Source: Gymnopilus junonius (Eukaryota > Basidiomycota > Agaricomycetes > Agaricales > Galerinaceae). Taken from it: 64,000 nt of DNA. The notes under the pieces were generated by a model that had not been told where the DNA came from, did no database searches, and saw only the letters and a list, made by a program, of their open reading frames with translations. This document shows positions 25,477-37,940 of this stretch, piece by piece; position 1 is the stretch's first letter, and each line of letters begins with the position of its first letter. The stretch covers positions 1 to 64,000 of the forward strand of contig JADNYJ010000022.1 of NCBI GenBank assembly GCA_015501075.1, written 5' to 3'. Position numbers and translations under genes: made by a program.

Positions 25477-27250
25477 TTAAAGATGCGTAGCTAGTGCACC
25501 ACCAAAGACCAGCCCAAAGAGTGACACCCAACTGCTAGTGTGTAGGGACACACCGGCAGATTTTGATCCAGAACCAGATCCTGACGAGCCGGTGGCTCCG
25601 GCAGGCGCGGAGGTTGTCGTAAGAGCACCGGCTAAATATTTGATCAGTATCGGCTTTTCTCAGGAGAGATAAAATTGGCACTGACCAGAGACTGCCGCCG
25701 AGAACACAGGTGGGTTGGTGGAGTTATTATTTGTTTCAATGTAGGCATCAGAAAGATCCCTGTTCAGGCAGTTGACGACAGGTCGGATGTTGAAAGGCGG
25801 TTTGTGAGCCAGGGCATCTGGTAGAATGTAGCCCGTGGCGACCTCCACTGTTTGCTCGAAAAGATCATGCTCCAGGACAATGAAACCGTTGGTCATAGTG
25901 GTGACATTTCCAAGGATGTTTTCCCAGTTCTGGAGAACCTGCTGAACGGTCGTAAGACCACCGTGGATGTCGAAATCTTTTAAGCCCGTCAGTATACATG
26001 GACACGCCGAGGTGAGAGAAAAAACTAACCATCGGTATCAAATGTAGCAAGGGGACTAATGCGAGTCCACATGACGGGAGTAAGACCCATGGCCAAGGAA
26101 ATTGCACGTACACGATCACTGCATGCAAAATAAGAAAGCATCCATAGAGACAAGTTAAAAAAGAAGCATACTCAATATCACCGTAGGGAGGACGCATCAT
26201 GTTGGGGGTAACACCAGTGACATCCTTGATGACCTTCTTGGTCCATCCCAACTCGGCGATGATCTCCTCATTGGAAAGTGTGGTCAAAGGAGGATGGGAC
26301 CAGGTGTGGACAGCGATTTGATGTTGACCCATATATTCTTCCTGAAGAGTGGCAGGGAAAGAAATGGCACGGGAACCGACCACAAAGAAGGTAGACTTAA
26401 GGTTGTTCTGGTCCAAGAACTGTAGTAAATTGGGAGTGTAGAACGACGGGCCATCGTCGTACGTGAGACCCCAGTCGAGTGCAGTTGGGCATTCCGTAAC
26501 GTCAGTGGAGCGCGTGCAGCCGCCGCAAGTCCACCAGCAGCGTGTCTGGTCTGCCGCTGCCGCCGTGTTGTTTGGGCATCCACCTGATGGAACTTTAACT
26601 GACAAGGACCAAAAATAGAAGAGTGACTAACGAACCAGGATTAGTTGGGTTCAAGTTTGGAATCTCAACACCGGTGGCCTGGACCTCAGCAATCCATTGC
26701 TGGACTTCTGGAGAGTCAATTGGAGGAGGAACATCCAACTTGGGGTAGTTGGTGGGATTCAACAGAGCAGCTAAAACGAGTTACAGATCAGGAATCGTGT
26801 GATGGGAGTGAAAATAGATGCCTCGAACATACCGTTAGGCAGAGGAGGTGCGTTGGTCAAAAATGTGGGGGTCGATCCAACAACAGCAGTGCTAGGCAAA
26901 GGAATGGTGGCCGAGCTGGGTTGGAGCGAATTAATAGCTGATAAAGGAACTGCAGTTGGGTTAGTTGCAAGCAGCGTGAAGCTGGGGAGTGGTGTGGATC
27001 CCCCAGCCGGGGCACTAGTACTTGCGCCAGGAGGAGAACCAGGAGGAGCGGACGCCGGAGAACCAGCAGGAGGAGAAGCCGCGGGAGAAGAAGGCGCGGC
27101 AGCAACGGAGGAAGAGGAAGAGGCGGCTACAACAAGGGTGCCGGGGGGAGCCTGGCGAGCCTGGACATGGCGAGCGTGAAGGTTGTCAATGCCGTGGGCA
27201 GCGACGAGGGCGGGAAGGACAGCGAAGACAGTGGATTTTGTGAACTTCAT
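25477..27250 (-). CDS. Chitin deacetylase (polysaccharide deacetylase), secreted and GPI-anchored
   Basis: Carbohydrate esterase family 4 enzymes convert chitin to chitosan in the cell wall. The N-terminus MKFTKSTVFAVLPALVAAHG is a signal peptide. A Ser/Pro/Ala-rich linker of about 90 residues follows. The catalytic domain shows motif 1 as TYDDGPS (catalytic and metal Asp), motif 2 as HTWSHP (metal histidines) and motif 3 as RPPYGDIE. Later stretches are MGLTPVMWTRIS, FDIHGGLTTVQQVLQNWENI and FIVLEHDLFEQTVEVA. The last exon encodes a Gly/Ser-rich SGSGSGSKSAG and a hydrophobic tail SLFGLVFGGALATHL, a good GPI signal. Stop TAA is at 25477-25479. About seven exons; all introns used are GT-AG. 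It acts at the plasma membrane and wall face. Confidence 0.93.
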
Positions 27251-27422
27251 GACCGTCGTAAGGGAGGGAACAAAGGAAGTGTGGGAAAACAACAATAAAA
27301 GATTTTCAACTCTTATAAGAAGAACAGCTAAAAATAAATGGTGCGGGGGACGAAAATAGTTCGGCCATCATAACTAAGTACTAAAAATAGCTTGCCACGA
27401 TGCTATCATATGACAACCCTTT

Positions 27423-28446
27423 TTACACCTTTCTCTTCTTCTGGCGTGGCTTTTCGAGGTCAATTTCTTCAGCATCATCGTCATCGTCATCGTCCTCTTC
27501 CGAGTCTGTGATGTCTCCATCGACATTCCCCAGGAAGTAGTCAATCGCTTCGGGGAAGATTTCGTTCGCAATCACAACTCCCAACTGTATCATTACGTTA
27601 ATGGTGTCCAGCAACGGCGTTCTCAACCCGCTTACCTCAGAAGGGTCGGCACCGTGTTCGAAAAAGTTGAAAAAGCTGCCTGGTTCGGAAATTTCGTCAT
27701 CGTCCCCACTCTCGCGGGGGTAGACCTTGGTCAGAGCCTTTTCAGGGTCTTTCCAATCAATTTTTATCGCCTGCAAGTCTCGTCAATCACTATCTTCCTC
27801 TATATCAGGTATATCTTACCGAGATCTCGACATCGCGATCCCAAGAGAAATCCAGCATGGACTCAGTGATTCCATTCTCATCAGGTTTGTCGTCCTTAGC
27901 AGAAGGAGGAGCAACATATTTGTACTCCTTCTTGAGGACCTTATCATTGAAAAATTGGTTCTCCTTGAAGTGCTGCACCAGAAGCTTTAGTTTCTAGCTC
28001 AGAATCCCAGGCAAACAATGGCAACTGACGAATTCGATGGTGAAACACCTGTGCTCTTTGGGGTCTTTCTCGACCCAGACGTCCTCAAGGTAGCTGAGGG
28101 CAGTCTGATCTGCATTGTGTTGCGCGTGATATGAAAAAAGAGTTTGATTCATGAGAGCAACGGGCCAAAAGTTGGGAATGGCAGAGACAACTGCGCGACG
28201 CTTCTCATAAACTGGGCGCAAAGTGGCCTGCGCGTGGCGCTCTAGATTACAAATGCGATAAATTAGGTGCCCTTTTCCGTGAAAGACCCTGAAAAACGAA
28301 AACGTACCGAGAACCAACTCAACGCGCGCTAGATCACGTTGGATCTCCTCCAGCTTTTTGGCTCCCTCATCGCTGAGCTCGACGTTTGAGAGAGGGCTTT
28401 TCTCATCTTCAGCTCCTGGAGAACCTCTTTTGGTGCCCTTAACCAT
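27423..28446 (-). CDS. SET/NAP-family histone chaperone
   Basis: NAP/SET proteins bind histones H2A-H2B or H3-H4 and assist nucleosome assembly. The start MVKGTKRGSPGAEDEKSP leads to an N-terminal helix ELSDEGAKKLEEIQRDL ARVEL (dimerisation). Then come RPVYEKRRAVVSAIPNFWP, a strong SET signature, LSYLEDVWVEKDPKEHRCFTIEF, HFKENQFFNDKVLKKEYKY and GSFFNFFEH. The C-terminus is an acidic run of Glu/Asp (about 27470-27510) followed by PRQKKRKV at the very end, a classical monopartite nuclear signal. Five or six exons. The fungal Vps75 group is the alternative subfamily; SET-like is the better fit to me. Confidence 0.9.
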
Positions 28447-28730
28447 TTTAATGTTGTTGAAAACTACTTGTTGGGAAGAGGGTAGCGCTAGGTGGGTTTA
28501 CTTTGGGTTTACTGGAAGAAGTATTTTTTAATGGGCTAAATGACACGCTGGGAACAAAAATTGCGTTTAATCACGTGGTGACGTACAGTACCACCCACGC
28601 CCTTGGCTATGGAATTGCTTCCGATAGCGTTCAGTGCATACATACAGAGTCAAGAACGATTGAAAAGTACTCCAATGCTAATACTTAGCCTTCTACAGCC
28701 CGAAATAAATGAATCTACAAGATAATCATA

Positions 28731-31481
28731 TCAGTCCACCCTCTTCTTTATGGTCCCGAGTTCAACCTCTGCGTCAACGCCCCGTTTTCCACCTACAGGT
28801 AACCACTTTGTCTTCTTCCACGAGGGCTCATTTACGCCCTTCAATCCTTTACCATGATGTCCTGAGCGGAAACCAGGTCCAGTGTAATAAATAATGTCGG
28901 TGGGGGGAAGAAGCCTAGGCCAAGAGACGTAGTCGATGCCATGGATGATTATGTATGCCACCGCTATGCTAAACAGTGTAAACCAAAGCAAAAAGTAATA
29001 AAAAAGGGAGTAATCTTTTCGCTTTGGGGTCAGTCGCGAATGTAGCTGAATTAAATGATAATCACACCTGAAGTTCGCGGCAGTGTGAGGCCAGCGCAGA
29101 TCATAAAGACAGAAAACCATGCAGTGGCAGGCATCTAAAATAAATCAATAAGGGACAGAGCTTGTAAAACTATAATTATATATCAAAGACTTACTGAGCG
29201 GGTAATCAAAGGGCGGGGATCAGAAATTAGGAATAGCGACGCTGAAGGGTTTTTTCGTGGAACCCATGATCCTGTCACTAAGTCAAACCCATCCTTGGGA
29301 AAGGCAGACACTTAGATCAGGGCGAACTCCAGGAAAGAACAATCAACACATACTTGTCGTGCTCCATCAAAGAAATTGTTCTTGAGGTACCGCATGACGG
29401 ATTTATATCCATCTTCCAACACACCCTTGCGGGTCCGTTTGTTAGTTCTTGTGAAGTCGGATTTCAGTGCCCCAGAACCACCATAGGCCTTTGCAATGCT
29501 GTCGGCATGATCAGCCCACACTAAGTCAAGGCATCAGTTTACCAGGCAGCTCGAGGGTAATTCTTTTGCGCACATTCCCTAAATTCCTTGCTAAATGCTT
29601 CGAAGTCATCGATGCCATCTCCTGAAGACAGTATGCCCAATGACTGGAGTTGTTGGTTAAGAACATATTTAGCAACAGCGGCCTGCACGACATTGGTTCG
29701 ATCTAGATTGTCCATGCAATTCGTGCGGACAATTCCATTTTGAATTTTTCGCGGGGATGGTTCACCGTTGTTGACTTGGAAATATCTGCAAAATACAATG
29801 AGAAAACAGACTTTGTTATATCTTGTCAACGACAGGTCCTACCCATAGTTGTCAAGCTCGTCCTTTAATCTGTCAATAAGAACGCTAATTCGATCCCATC
29901 TCATGTGTTTGCACTCTCCGTGGAAATCGAAATATTGGTAGTTGACACCAGAGAGGTCCAACTGCAAAATGTCAGTTGGAGTCGGCTGCAAACTAGAAAA
30001 CCCACCCCAGAAATGTAGCGCTCATAGGCCTCCTTTACAGGCTTCTCGCGACCTTTCATATTTACAAGATTGACAAGTGATTGCTGTCCGTATATTTTGC
30101 TCAACTTCGACAGGTGGGCATGCATCACGGAAGGCTAAGCCGAGAATGAGTAAGTCCTACGAATTTCTGACAAGTTAAGAGTACCAACCGTTTCCTGTAG
30201 ATCCATAATTTGCAAGTCGGGTTTATATCTTAAGGTATTGATTTCCGACCAAAATACAGGCACGCTTCCTCGTATTTGTACATGGCTGAGCTTGGTAGCG
30301 AAGGTATCGTCGTCGACGTGAACTGGACCCGGCGCTGCCTGTCCCTCGACAAGAAGTATTTGCTCTGTTTCATTAAAATTTGCGACGTTGCCATTTTGGT
30401 CGATGCCACGTCGGAAGTACCGTGTACCAGCACGATATCGAGAGCGGCGACTGATGAGCGCCAAGTGCATATGTCGTCCATGAAGGAAAGTGGGGCGGAT
30501 GTCAAAAGCTAGGAAGAAAGAAATTAATGAGGAACAACGATGTGTGCCACCAAGCCCACTTACTTCCATACATAATAGGTAGAATAAAAGAACCAAACTA
30601 GGGAAACGATCCGAATTAAAGAGCAAAAAGAGGTAGAAAGGCCGAAAGACTGACTGCAACATTAGGATTCGAGGAAGCTTGCTCTATAAATTTGGTATGA
30701 AGGAATCTAGAAGAGGATTGTCGGTTCAAACATCAACCTGTTTCAACACAAAATGAAGGCGTACCTATTCCAAAAGAAGCGGTCGTCCATCTAGGGTCAA
30801 GAAATTAGACATTGCAAGTACATGTAAATGCAAAACTAACGTACCACCTCCCAAAGTGCTCTTCCAGCATCAGCCTCTCTAGTTTCCCACTGCATTTGTA
30901 AGCGACGGGTCAAGTCGTAGGTATAAGAGAATAAAAAGTTTCCGCTGTTAAGGTGAGAGCGGACCAGGCCCAGCAGGTGCGCCTCGACGGCATGAGGTGG
31001 GACGTAAGTAGAGACGGCAGCCAACGGAAGGATGTCGAACTCGGTAGCGCGGTAAATGTCGTGCCCCATGAATTGGCCTTGGAGAGTCCGCCCAGTAAGG
31101 ACAATTACATATTCGGCTGCAGAACCAGGTTGATAGGCAAAAACAAAGAAAGGACGGGGTGGCATACATAAAGTGAGAGATATTAACCCAAGGATGCCAT
31201 AAATTACTTTTTCTGATCTTTGAACGGCATAGGGAAGGGTATATTGAGGTGCTGCAATCTAAGGTTTGGCATTTTTGAATTCGAGAAAAGACGAAGCGAA
31301 CTGACAGTTGAGAACGATATCACCAGAAGTGCGGTGTATTGTCAAAGACTGCGCCTCGCCCTCAGGCACAAAGATGTACGTGTCGTTACGCTCCGAGTAC
31401 CTAGAAAGAAAGCATTAGGCCGTGCACAGTAATTCCTTGAGAGGAGCCGCACAGAGTGTAGCGTTGGTGGAGGAGACGCAT
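28731..31481 (-). CDS. SAC1: SAC1-type phosphoinositide phosphatase
   Basis: SAC1 is an ER/Golgi membrane enzyme that dephosphorylates PI4P and other monophosphoinositides. Exon 1 encodes [10 protein letters not shown] and joins to [20 protein letters not shown] and [12 protein letters not shown]. Next are the SAC-domain pieces [20 protein letters not shown] and [13 protein letters not shown], then [26 protein letters not shown], and the catalytic CX5R loop in [18 protein letters not shown] near 29700. The C-terminus carries two hydrophobic segments, [20 protein letters not shown] being the second, before a basic tail. A dozen or so exons. The start at 31481 was chosen because MRL(L)HQR is the normal N-terminus. 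The gene shares a 134-base divergent promoter with LEA1. Confidence 0.93.
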
Positions 31482-31615
31482 AGTGGTGGTTGAGAAAGGT
31501 AATGGTAGTTTGCCGATGCTTTTCAGGAAAGGCGCGTTGATCTGAGTCTGAACTGTGAAACGCGGCACGGGTGCTGCTTGGCTTTAAGTTTCCTTCAAAT
31601 AACGGCTCGTGAACA
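31482..31615. promoter_or_regulatory. Compact divergent promoter, SAC1 / U2A'
   Basis: Only 134 bases separate the two ATGs, so both transcription starts must lie here or overlap the opposite gene's leader. No named site is recognised. Confidence 0.45.
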
Positions 31616-32536
31616 ATGAAGCTCACCCCAGAGCTCCTTGCCCAAGCCTCCTCCCAGCTCAATCCATTAAAAGAGCGTCAGCTCGATCTTCGAGGTCAGT
31701 TCAGTTCCTCGAGGCTTATTCACTTTTAGTTCAATACTTCACAGGCTATAAAATCCCTGCTATCGAAAATCTTGGTGTAACAAGGGTGCGTGATGATATG
31801 TACCAGTCTCTTACATGTTCATGTTCTTAGTTTTTATTTGGGTTAACAGGACCAACACGATGCCATAGATTTTACAGACAACGCCATTATCACTCTCGGC
31901 AACCTTCCGCTCTTTAAACGACTTCAAACTCTCCTCCTCGCCAATAACCGAATACACAATATCTCGCCCTCAATCCATCTCTCCGTTCCTAATCTGCAAA
32001 CCCTTGTCCTGACGAACAACAACATTTCCGAACTAGGAGATCTGGAGCCTCTGAAAGAACTCAAACATCTCAAATACATCTCCCTGATGGGCAACCCTGT
32101 CAGGGAAAAAAAATGGTATAGAGAGTGGCTTGCCTGGAGAATTCCTGGGCTAAGAGTTTTGGATTTCCAGAGAATTCGCGATAAGGTGCGCTCACCTGCA
32201 CCTGGCTCGTCTTGTGTCACCCGACTCAACATTTCGTTGGATAAATCATAGGAGCGTGCTCACGCGAAATCATTGTTCGTAACTGCGGATGGTCTGCCCA
32301 CGGCGCTGGCTACAACAATTTCTACCACAGTCTCAGCCCACACCACAAAGACTACCCTTACCATCGACGAGCCAAAAGCCACACCAACTGGCAGAGCTGG
32401 TCGTCTCCTGTCAAAGGAAGATCAAGAAAAAGTCAAGGCTGCTATTGCTAAAGCGACTTCGATAGAAGAAGTAAGGAGATTGGAGAGAAGCTTGAGGGAA
32501 GGATATGTACCAGACTTGGACTCGGTTGGCGCTTAG
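31616..32536 (+). CDS. LEA1: U2 snRNP A' protein (leucine-rich repeat)
   Basis: LEA1/SNRPA1 is a structural protein of the U2 snRNP in the spliceosome, binding U2 B''. MKLTPELLAQASSQLNPLKE is the conserved start. ELDLRGYKIPAIENLGVTRD follows across one intron. LRR units include LPLFKRLQTLLLANNRI, VPNLQTLVLTNNNISELGDL and LKHLKYISLMGNPV, capped by WRIPGLRVLDFQRIRD. The last exon starts at KERAHAKSLF and has a Lys/Glu-rich helical tail. Three introns; the final stop is at 32534-32536. Confidence 0.94.
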
Positions 32537-32698
32537 TCGCGCGAACAGTATATTAACGTTGTTGTGGACCAATGTATTTTTCCAACCTTTTTTGCTCCTT
32601 CATAATGCCAAAAGCTCCTGATGCCCATGTCTGTAGTTATTGCAAGTATTCACGTAATACAGCCTGTTTGTGATTATACCAACTTGGTACTACAATCT

Positions 32699-33548
32699 TC
32701 AATAGCCCTTCACTCCTGCACTACCAATCCATAAACCGTGGAATCCCAAGGCAATGATTGCACCCAAGTTCGCAAGGGAGCTAATGCCATGCAACGCACC
32801 AAAACGGTGGTTTAGTGCCTTCATTTCCGGGGAAATCTAGAAAATGGTGGTGAATCTAGTTAAGCTCATGGTCTGCTAGAGGACACCTTACCCCGGAATC
32901 GGTATAAAGCTTGCCTTCTTCCTTTTCAAGCTTTTGGCGTTGGAACATGGTCCTAAACATGAATTCCACAAGTTAAACAACGACGCGCAACGTCACTGAA
33001 AATTTTCCCACTTGCTAGTCAACGGGCCGATGACAAAGTAGTTAAGACCCTGGGACAAGAGAACTGCTCCCAACGCATAAGCTTGCGCAACATCGGCGAT
33101 GTAGGGACGTCCAATGAATGTCACAACATCAGGATGTTTGACGATCCAAGTCCCAAGAAGACTCGATGACAAAAGTATGGAAATCACAAAATAGACTGGG
33201 AAGGTCTTATGCTGCAAGGCGCCGAACTGGTGACGCGCTAGGGATCGCGTTACCTTAGCACGCTTATGAATGCTTGGGAGAAAAACGTACGAAGGGCCTT
33301 GAAAGCGATGACACCTGGGGAAAATATTCAGATAATTCGCAGTAGAACGCGGATTCGCCTTACCTCCAAAGAAGGATATCCAAACAGCTAAGCCAGATTC
33401 ATTGTTAGCCAAATCCCTCTGTCAATATCTGCGAGTCTGAATCAGACTCACACATTCCGAATAGCCAAGCATAACCAAGAAGATATAGGGCATCTAAGTT
33501 GACTAGTTTCACCAAAGATACAACAGTAAGGATTTCAGCTCTAGCCAT
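32699..33548 (-). CDS. TMEM205-like (DUF4149) membrane protein
   Basis: A four-helix membrane protein of unknown role. The start MARAEILTVVSLVKLVN is the first helix, and LYLLGYAWLFGM runs up to an intron. Then SVWISFFGGVIAFKALPRHQ (joined across two introns), FGALQHKTFPVYFVISILLS, LGAVLLSQGLNYFVIGPLTS, TMFQRQKLEKEEGK and LNHRFGALHGISSLANLGAI. The paired FGALQHK and FGALHG motifs are typical of DUF4149 proteins. The codon joining KALP to RHQF is made by removing a 53-base intron near 33236-33288; without it the frame breaks. Stop TGA is at 32699-32701. Confidence 0.85.
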
Positions 33549-33825
33549 GGTTTACACGAGGTGGTGGTACTGGTTCAAGTAGAAACGAATAATGAGACCA
33601 TTACATAGTAGCTTCTCGGAAGCAGCTGTGAGAGAAATCCGGGTATGACGCATCAATATCCAGTAGAGGTGCGACACGCTAACCCGGTTATAAGATACCC
33701 AAGGCCTAGAAATGAGGCCGAGACGTATTCTGAAGATACGAACGCGGTCTTTCACCTCTAAGAAGCAACAAATTATGGATTGGTCGCCATATAGTAGAAT
33801 ACGTCTGCAAGGGTCTATATAGCAA

Positions 33826-34876
33826 TTATCCGATAACGACCTTTTCATCACCATCACTGAACTCATATTGGGGCACCTCGAGGTTCAACTAGGGTGAAAG
33901 GTGAGATCGAGAAGAACCATACAGAAAAGAAGTGTCTTACAGGGGCAGGGCCTTTGCGGGCACGACCAGCTGTACGATTACAAAATCAATAACTGTTCGC
34001 TTCACTTCACCATAAAATAGATACTCACAGATATCGTAATGAGAACCGTGGCAAGGGCAGAACCTTTGAATTGCACGAATGTGAATACAATACGAAGAAA
34101 TTGTACGCAAAACTGTATAACGTACCATCCTCCGAAATCACCAGCCTCACCAATAGGTACACATCCCAGGTGGGTGCAGACGCCCAACATAACCAACCAC
34201 TCGGGCTTTTTCACTCGGTCCTCATCAGGTTGAGGATCTCTGAGGTGCTTCCAGTCAACTGAACGCGCCTCCTCAATCTCGGATTGAGTCCTGTGCCTGA
34301 TGAAGACGGGCTTCCCTCGCCACTTGATGATGACATTCTTGCCCTCGGGAATAGTCGCAAGATCAACCTCGACCTTGGCAAGAGCGAGAACGTCGGCAGA
34401 GGCGGCCATACTCTGGAGGAACTCTGACACGCTAGACTTGGCGGCGGAGGCGGAGATGATACCGAGAGAGCCGACCATGAAGTAGGACAGGGCACGGTTG
34501 GTCTCGAAGTTTGCGCGATAGGGGGTGTAGTCGGGGACCTGAGGCGCGTCTTTCCGGGCGACGGAAGTGTGGATGAAGCGCTGTTGGACATTGACGGAAG
34601 GAGAGACTGACCAAAGGTAAGATAAAAGTAAACCACAGAATAAAATGAGGACATACCTGAAGTGAAAGTCTTTGAAATAAAGGATGTTCGGGAAACACCT
34701 CCAGCCCAGTGGGGAGCAGGGGTATGGCGAGGGCCTACTGAGTGACCATGACTGTGGGGGTCATGGGGAGCCTTCACTGCAAGATTGAGCAGAGGGGCGA
34801 ATGGGACACCGCTGGGGAGTGCGCGGACTGAAGGAGGAAGGGTAACCGCCTTTCTGACGGCTTGGAAGCTGGCCAT
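33826..34876 (-). CDS. RIP1: Ubiquinol-cytochrome c reductase Rieske iron-sulfur subunit
   Basis: RIP1 carries the 2Fe-2S cluster of respiratory complex III in the mitochondrial inner membrane. The N-terminus [20 protein letters not shown] is a basic, acid-free targeting peptide. [19 protein letters not shown] is the single membrane helix with its hinge. Both cluster-binding boxes are present: CTHLGC near 34170 and CPCHGSHYD near 34050. The end reads [20 protein letters not shown], then the stop at 33826-33828. Introns split the second box region (after HYDI) and after GPAP. Spacing and residues match the family. Confidence 0.95.
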
Positions 34877-35026
34877 TAGTCTACAGGTATTGGGACTGGC
34901 AATGGAATAAAAGTCGACCACAACATTCCCTCAACCGGCCTTTGCCGTGAATTCCGTTCCCGCCCGGTTTGGCCAATCTGCTCTCTGGTATCATTCTAAT
35001 TCTAAATTATATACATCTCATCTATT

Positions 35027-36605
35027 CTACACTCTCTGTAAGTGTTGCTTCAGACACCTCAATACCCGCTTCTTGCTGAATGAAGGCGCAACAGAACCTC
35101 CTCGCAGCTCTATCAGTCGACGGACCTGCGTCGGATAGTCCGTAATGATACCGTCCACACGCCAGTCAAGCAATTGAGCAACAGTGTTGTGGCGATTTAC
35201 CTGAAGCCAAGCCAGTGTCATTGCTAGCGATTTCAAGAATCTGATCTTCTGAACTCACCGTCCATGGTTTGACGGCCATTCCCAAATCGTGTGCGCGCTC
35301 TATCATCTCCCTTGTTGTAAAAGGGATGTATCCTTCATCGATTGGATCTATGGCAGTCCCTTGGCTGGACGTTGCAGTAGGAGACAGGATGTTTGCATTG
35401 ATTGACTTGGCTGCGTAGGCGATTTTTTGCCCTATGTCCTCGCCGGGGAAATCCTCAAGTCGTAGCCCTGCTAACCAGGCGGAAGTCTCGTTATCTTTCC
35501 CAAACGCCGTGTCGCTTGATACCCAATAATTTTAGAGACAAAAAAGCCTATTCTTTTGTCTCACTCACTCGTCTATCAGAGCCGCAGTAGGAATACTCGG
35601 TTCAAGAGCCTGATCCTCTCATCAACGTACTCCAAACGACATCACCTGAGTAACTCACTTTCATGGCGATCAATGTCCTCCAATCAAAACTTTGGTACTG
35701 AAAAAAAAAATTGGACCAAGCTCCATCTTGTCTATTCGGTTTTGCTTACCGTGATTTGCGACAACCTATACGAACTCTTGACGAATTCAGCATGCTGCAG
35801 CTGCACAAAGTCTTCTACTCCTCTAGTTGCGTTGGTGTTCTCGGGATTGATTTTCGACTCAATGTTCCATTGAATCTGACTATCAGGGTCAGCACACTGA
35901 GCAAATTTGAAGAGCTCGCTCAGTGTCGCGATCTTTGTACCCGGATAGGTCGTCTGCAATGCTGGGGAAATCGTTCGTCACTTAGCCCAGCCACTTGGAT
36001 TCCATCACTCACGGAAGTTGTGCTGACGCTTCGACCCGCAATCCAAAGTCTTGATTTGCGCCAAGGTCAGATTTGCAATATATTTGCCGACATAAGGGAA
36101 ATCTAGATCGCCTTTCGTCTAGGTCAAGGTGCATCAGAGTTTATTCCAGTACCTAGAGCATTGCTGATATTCAACTTACTACAGGTGCCGTGTCATTACA
36201 TTTCGCAGCTGTAATCTCCTCGTCATGCCAGACGACTACAACACCATCCTATGGAGTTGTTGCGGCGTCAAATATATGCCCCATCATGCTGAGCTGACCT
36301 TGGTAATGCCATTATCAAGTTCAAGCGTAGTAACACCATCTATCAGGCCCCTGCGGTGAATCACTCAATAACTAAGTCATAAGCACGTTATCAAGGCATA
36401 CCATGCGAATGCTGGAAGGGTATTCTCGATGGTTTCACCTCTACTGCCACGATGGCCCTGTGAAATTCGATGGTTGAAGAATAAGCAGGTGTACTTGAAA
36501 ACCTGCTCGCACCTGCACGTCAAAGTACTGGGACCTTCGCACTGACCACATTGCAGGGTCTCCAAACGTCGAGACCACAGCTGACAAAATAGTCAACAAG
36601 AGCAT
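35027..36605 (-). CDS. Glycerophosphodiester phosphodiesterase, secreted
   Basis: GDPD enzymes hydrolyse glycerophosphodiesters to glycerol-3-phosphate and an alcohol, often for phosphate or choline supply. MLLLTILSAVVSTFG is a signal peptide. Catalytic features are HRGSRGETIENTLPAFAW (the HR and E..N signature), GVTTLELDNGITK, GVVVVWHDEEITA (the HD pair), IQWNIESKINPE, and GIITDYPTQVR at the end. Other matching blocks are YVGKYIANLTLAQIKTLDCG, FVQLQHAEFVKSSYR and YQSFDWRTLIAMK. About eight exons, several under 100 bases; introns such as GCATG-gtatgc after FAW keep frame. The last coding exon ends at 35027. Location is predicted vacuolar or extracellular. Confidence 0.9.
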
Positions 36606-37490
36606 TTCTTCACGGGGTCAAGGGGGTTGACCGCAGGGAAAGGAATTGTTTGAGGATGCGGAGTGGGATCGCTCCTTCTACACCCGGGTGCCATTGGATT
36701 TATTAGTAACTCGTCCCCTCGCAGCCCATGGAAAGTGCGCTGAGCCTGAAATCTTTTATGACTCCATGGTTATCGTTAAGTTGTTACGAGATGGCGGGAC
36801 GAACGTTCACGATTGTAAAAATTTTCCGATTGGGACTTGCTGAGGTCATGGTCGAGAGCCAACGTTCTAAAGCTAATTTTGATATCGCAATGAGAGCCAC
36901 GTTCCGGCTGATGCTGTGTCTATAACTGTAATTGAGAGCAAATCTTTCCGGCCGGGATGAGTAGGCCATACATAACACTCTGGCATACTCCGAGGCTCGG
37001 AGTGAAGGTCGAGACGAACGTGCCGCTAATGACACCCGTCCTTGCTACTCAGACGATGGTAACAACCTGTGGATCGAAATAGCATTGCATGACAGGAAGT
37101 CATGCATGGTTGAAAATACCCAGAACAAACTTGAGTCAATGGTGGAAGTTTGAATCAAGTACACGACCTAAAGATTGACGAAGTCAATCAAAGTATTGGT
37201 ATTGCAGTAGCAAGAGAATGGCTTGCTATCCAAGACATCTTTTGGCGGGAAACTTTATCCTCTATTCACGAATCACAGGTCCAGAACATCTAAGGATTCT
37301 GTGGTTATACTATGACAAAAGGCTGATCGCGCTGACTCAGTTACAGTACACTGCCAGCGACCATCATAAAGTATGCGGGACGGCCCAATTGGTTCAGGTT
37401 ACGAACTGAAGAGGGTCGGTTTCGAATGCCAGATATTAGGCCGAGTGGAGGGGGCAGCTCTCGAATAACCGACCAAAAAGCACTGTCCGA
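36606..37490. other. Intergenic between GDPD and COX19
   Basis: The 885 bases contain several overlapping short frames on both strands with no protein signatures. It should hold the GDPD promoter and the COX19 3' UTR. A GGTCAAGGGGGTTGACC near-palindrome occurs at about 36615, and its meaning is unknown. Confidence 0.35.
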
Positions 37491-37940
37491 CTACTTCCGT
37501 TGAGTGGAGTCGGTATCTGTTGCCTTGGAAGGATTGTCCTTCGTGGTAGAGGTCTTTGATTTATCGTTCAGGTTGGCCAATCCGAGGTTCTTCCACTCAT
37601 CTCGTTCCATCAAATCGCTATCAATCGAACGTATTAGGTTGAACGACTGCAATGATCTGATGCAAGAAACGGGCTTACTTGGACATACGGCATTCCAAGT
37701 AATCTCTGCTAAGTTGTCGACATGGGCTAGATGTGCTGCCGTTTTGCTTTAGGCAAGCCATGTAGAGCTGCATTTTCTCTTTACATTCCCCTGATTACGC
37801 GCATGCTTGTTAACAGTTCTACGATTCTTGTTTGACCAAAAGTAATTATGCGCACCATAGTGGTCCAAAGGAAATGAGCCACGCTCTGGAGGTGCTGGCT
37901 TGAACCCGACGTTAATGGAGGGAGGCCTCCCGAAAGACAT
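37491..37940 (-). CDS. COX19: Cytochrome c oxidase assembly protein COX19
   Basis: COX19 is a small twin CX9C protein of the mitochondrial intermembrane space needed for copper supply to cytochrome oxidase. Three exons (37856-37940, 37679-37790, 37491-37617) join to 107 residues. Exon 1 gives MSFGRPPSINVGFKPAPPER and GSFPLDHYG. Exon 2 gives ECKEKMQLYMACLKQNGST and CRQLSRDYLECRMS. The spacing C-X9-C is exact in both pairs (CKEKMQLYMAC, CRQLSRDYLEC). Exon 3 has DLMERDEWKNLGL and a hydrophilic tail to KSKTSTTKDNPSK. No single open frame shows the gene, so it is easy to miss. Confidence 0.94.

Noticed and set aside
26799..27179. Plus-strand Gly/Ala/Glu-rich frame
   Set aside because: It is antisense to the Ser/Pro/Ala linker of the chitin deacetylase.
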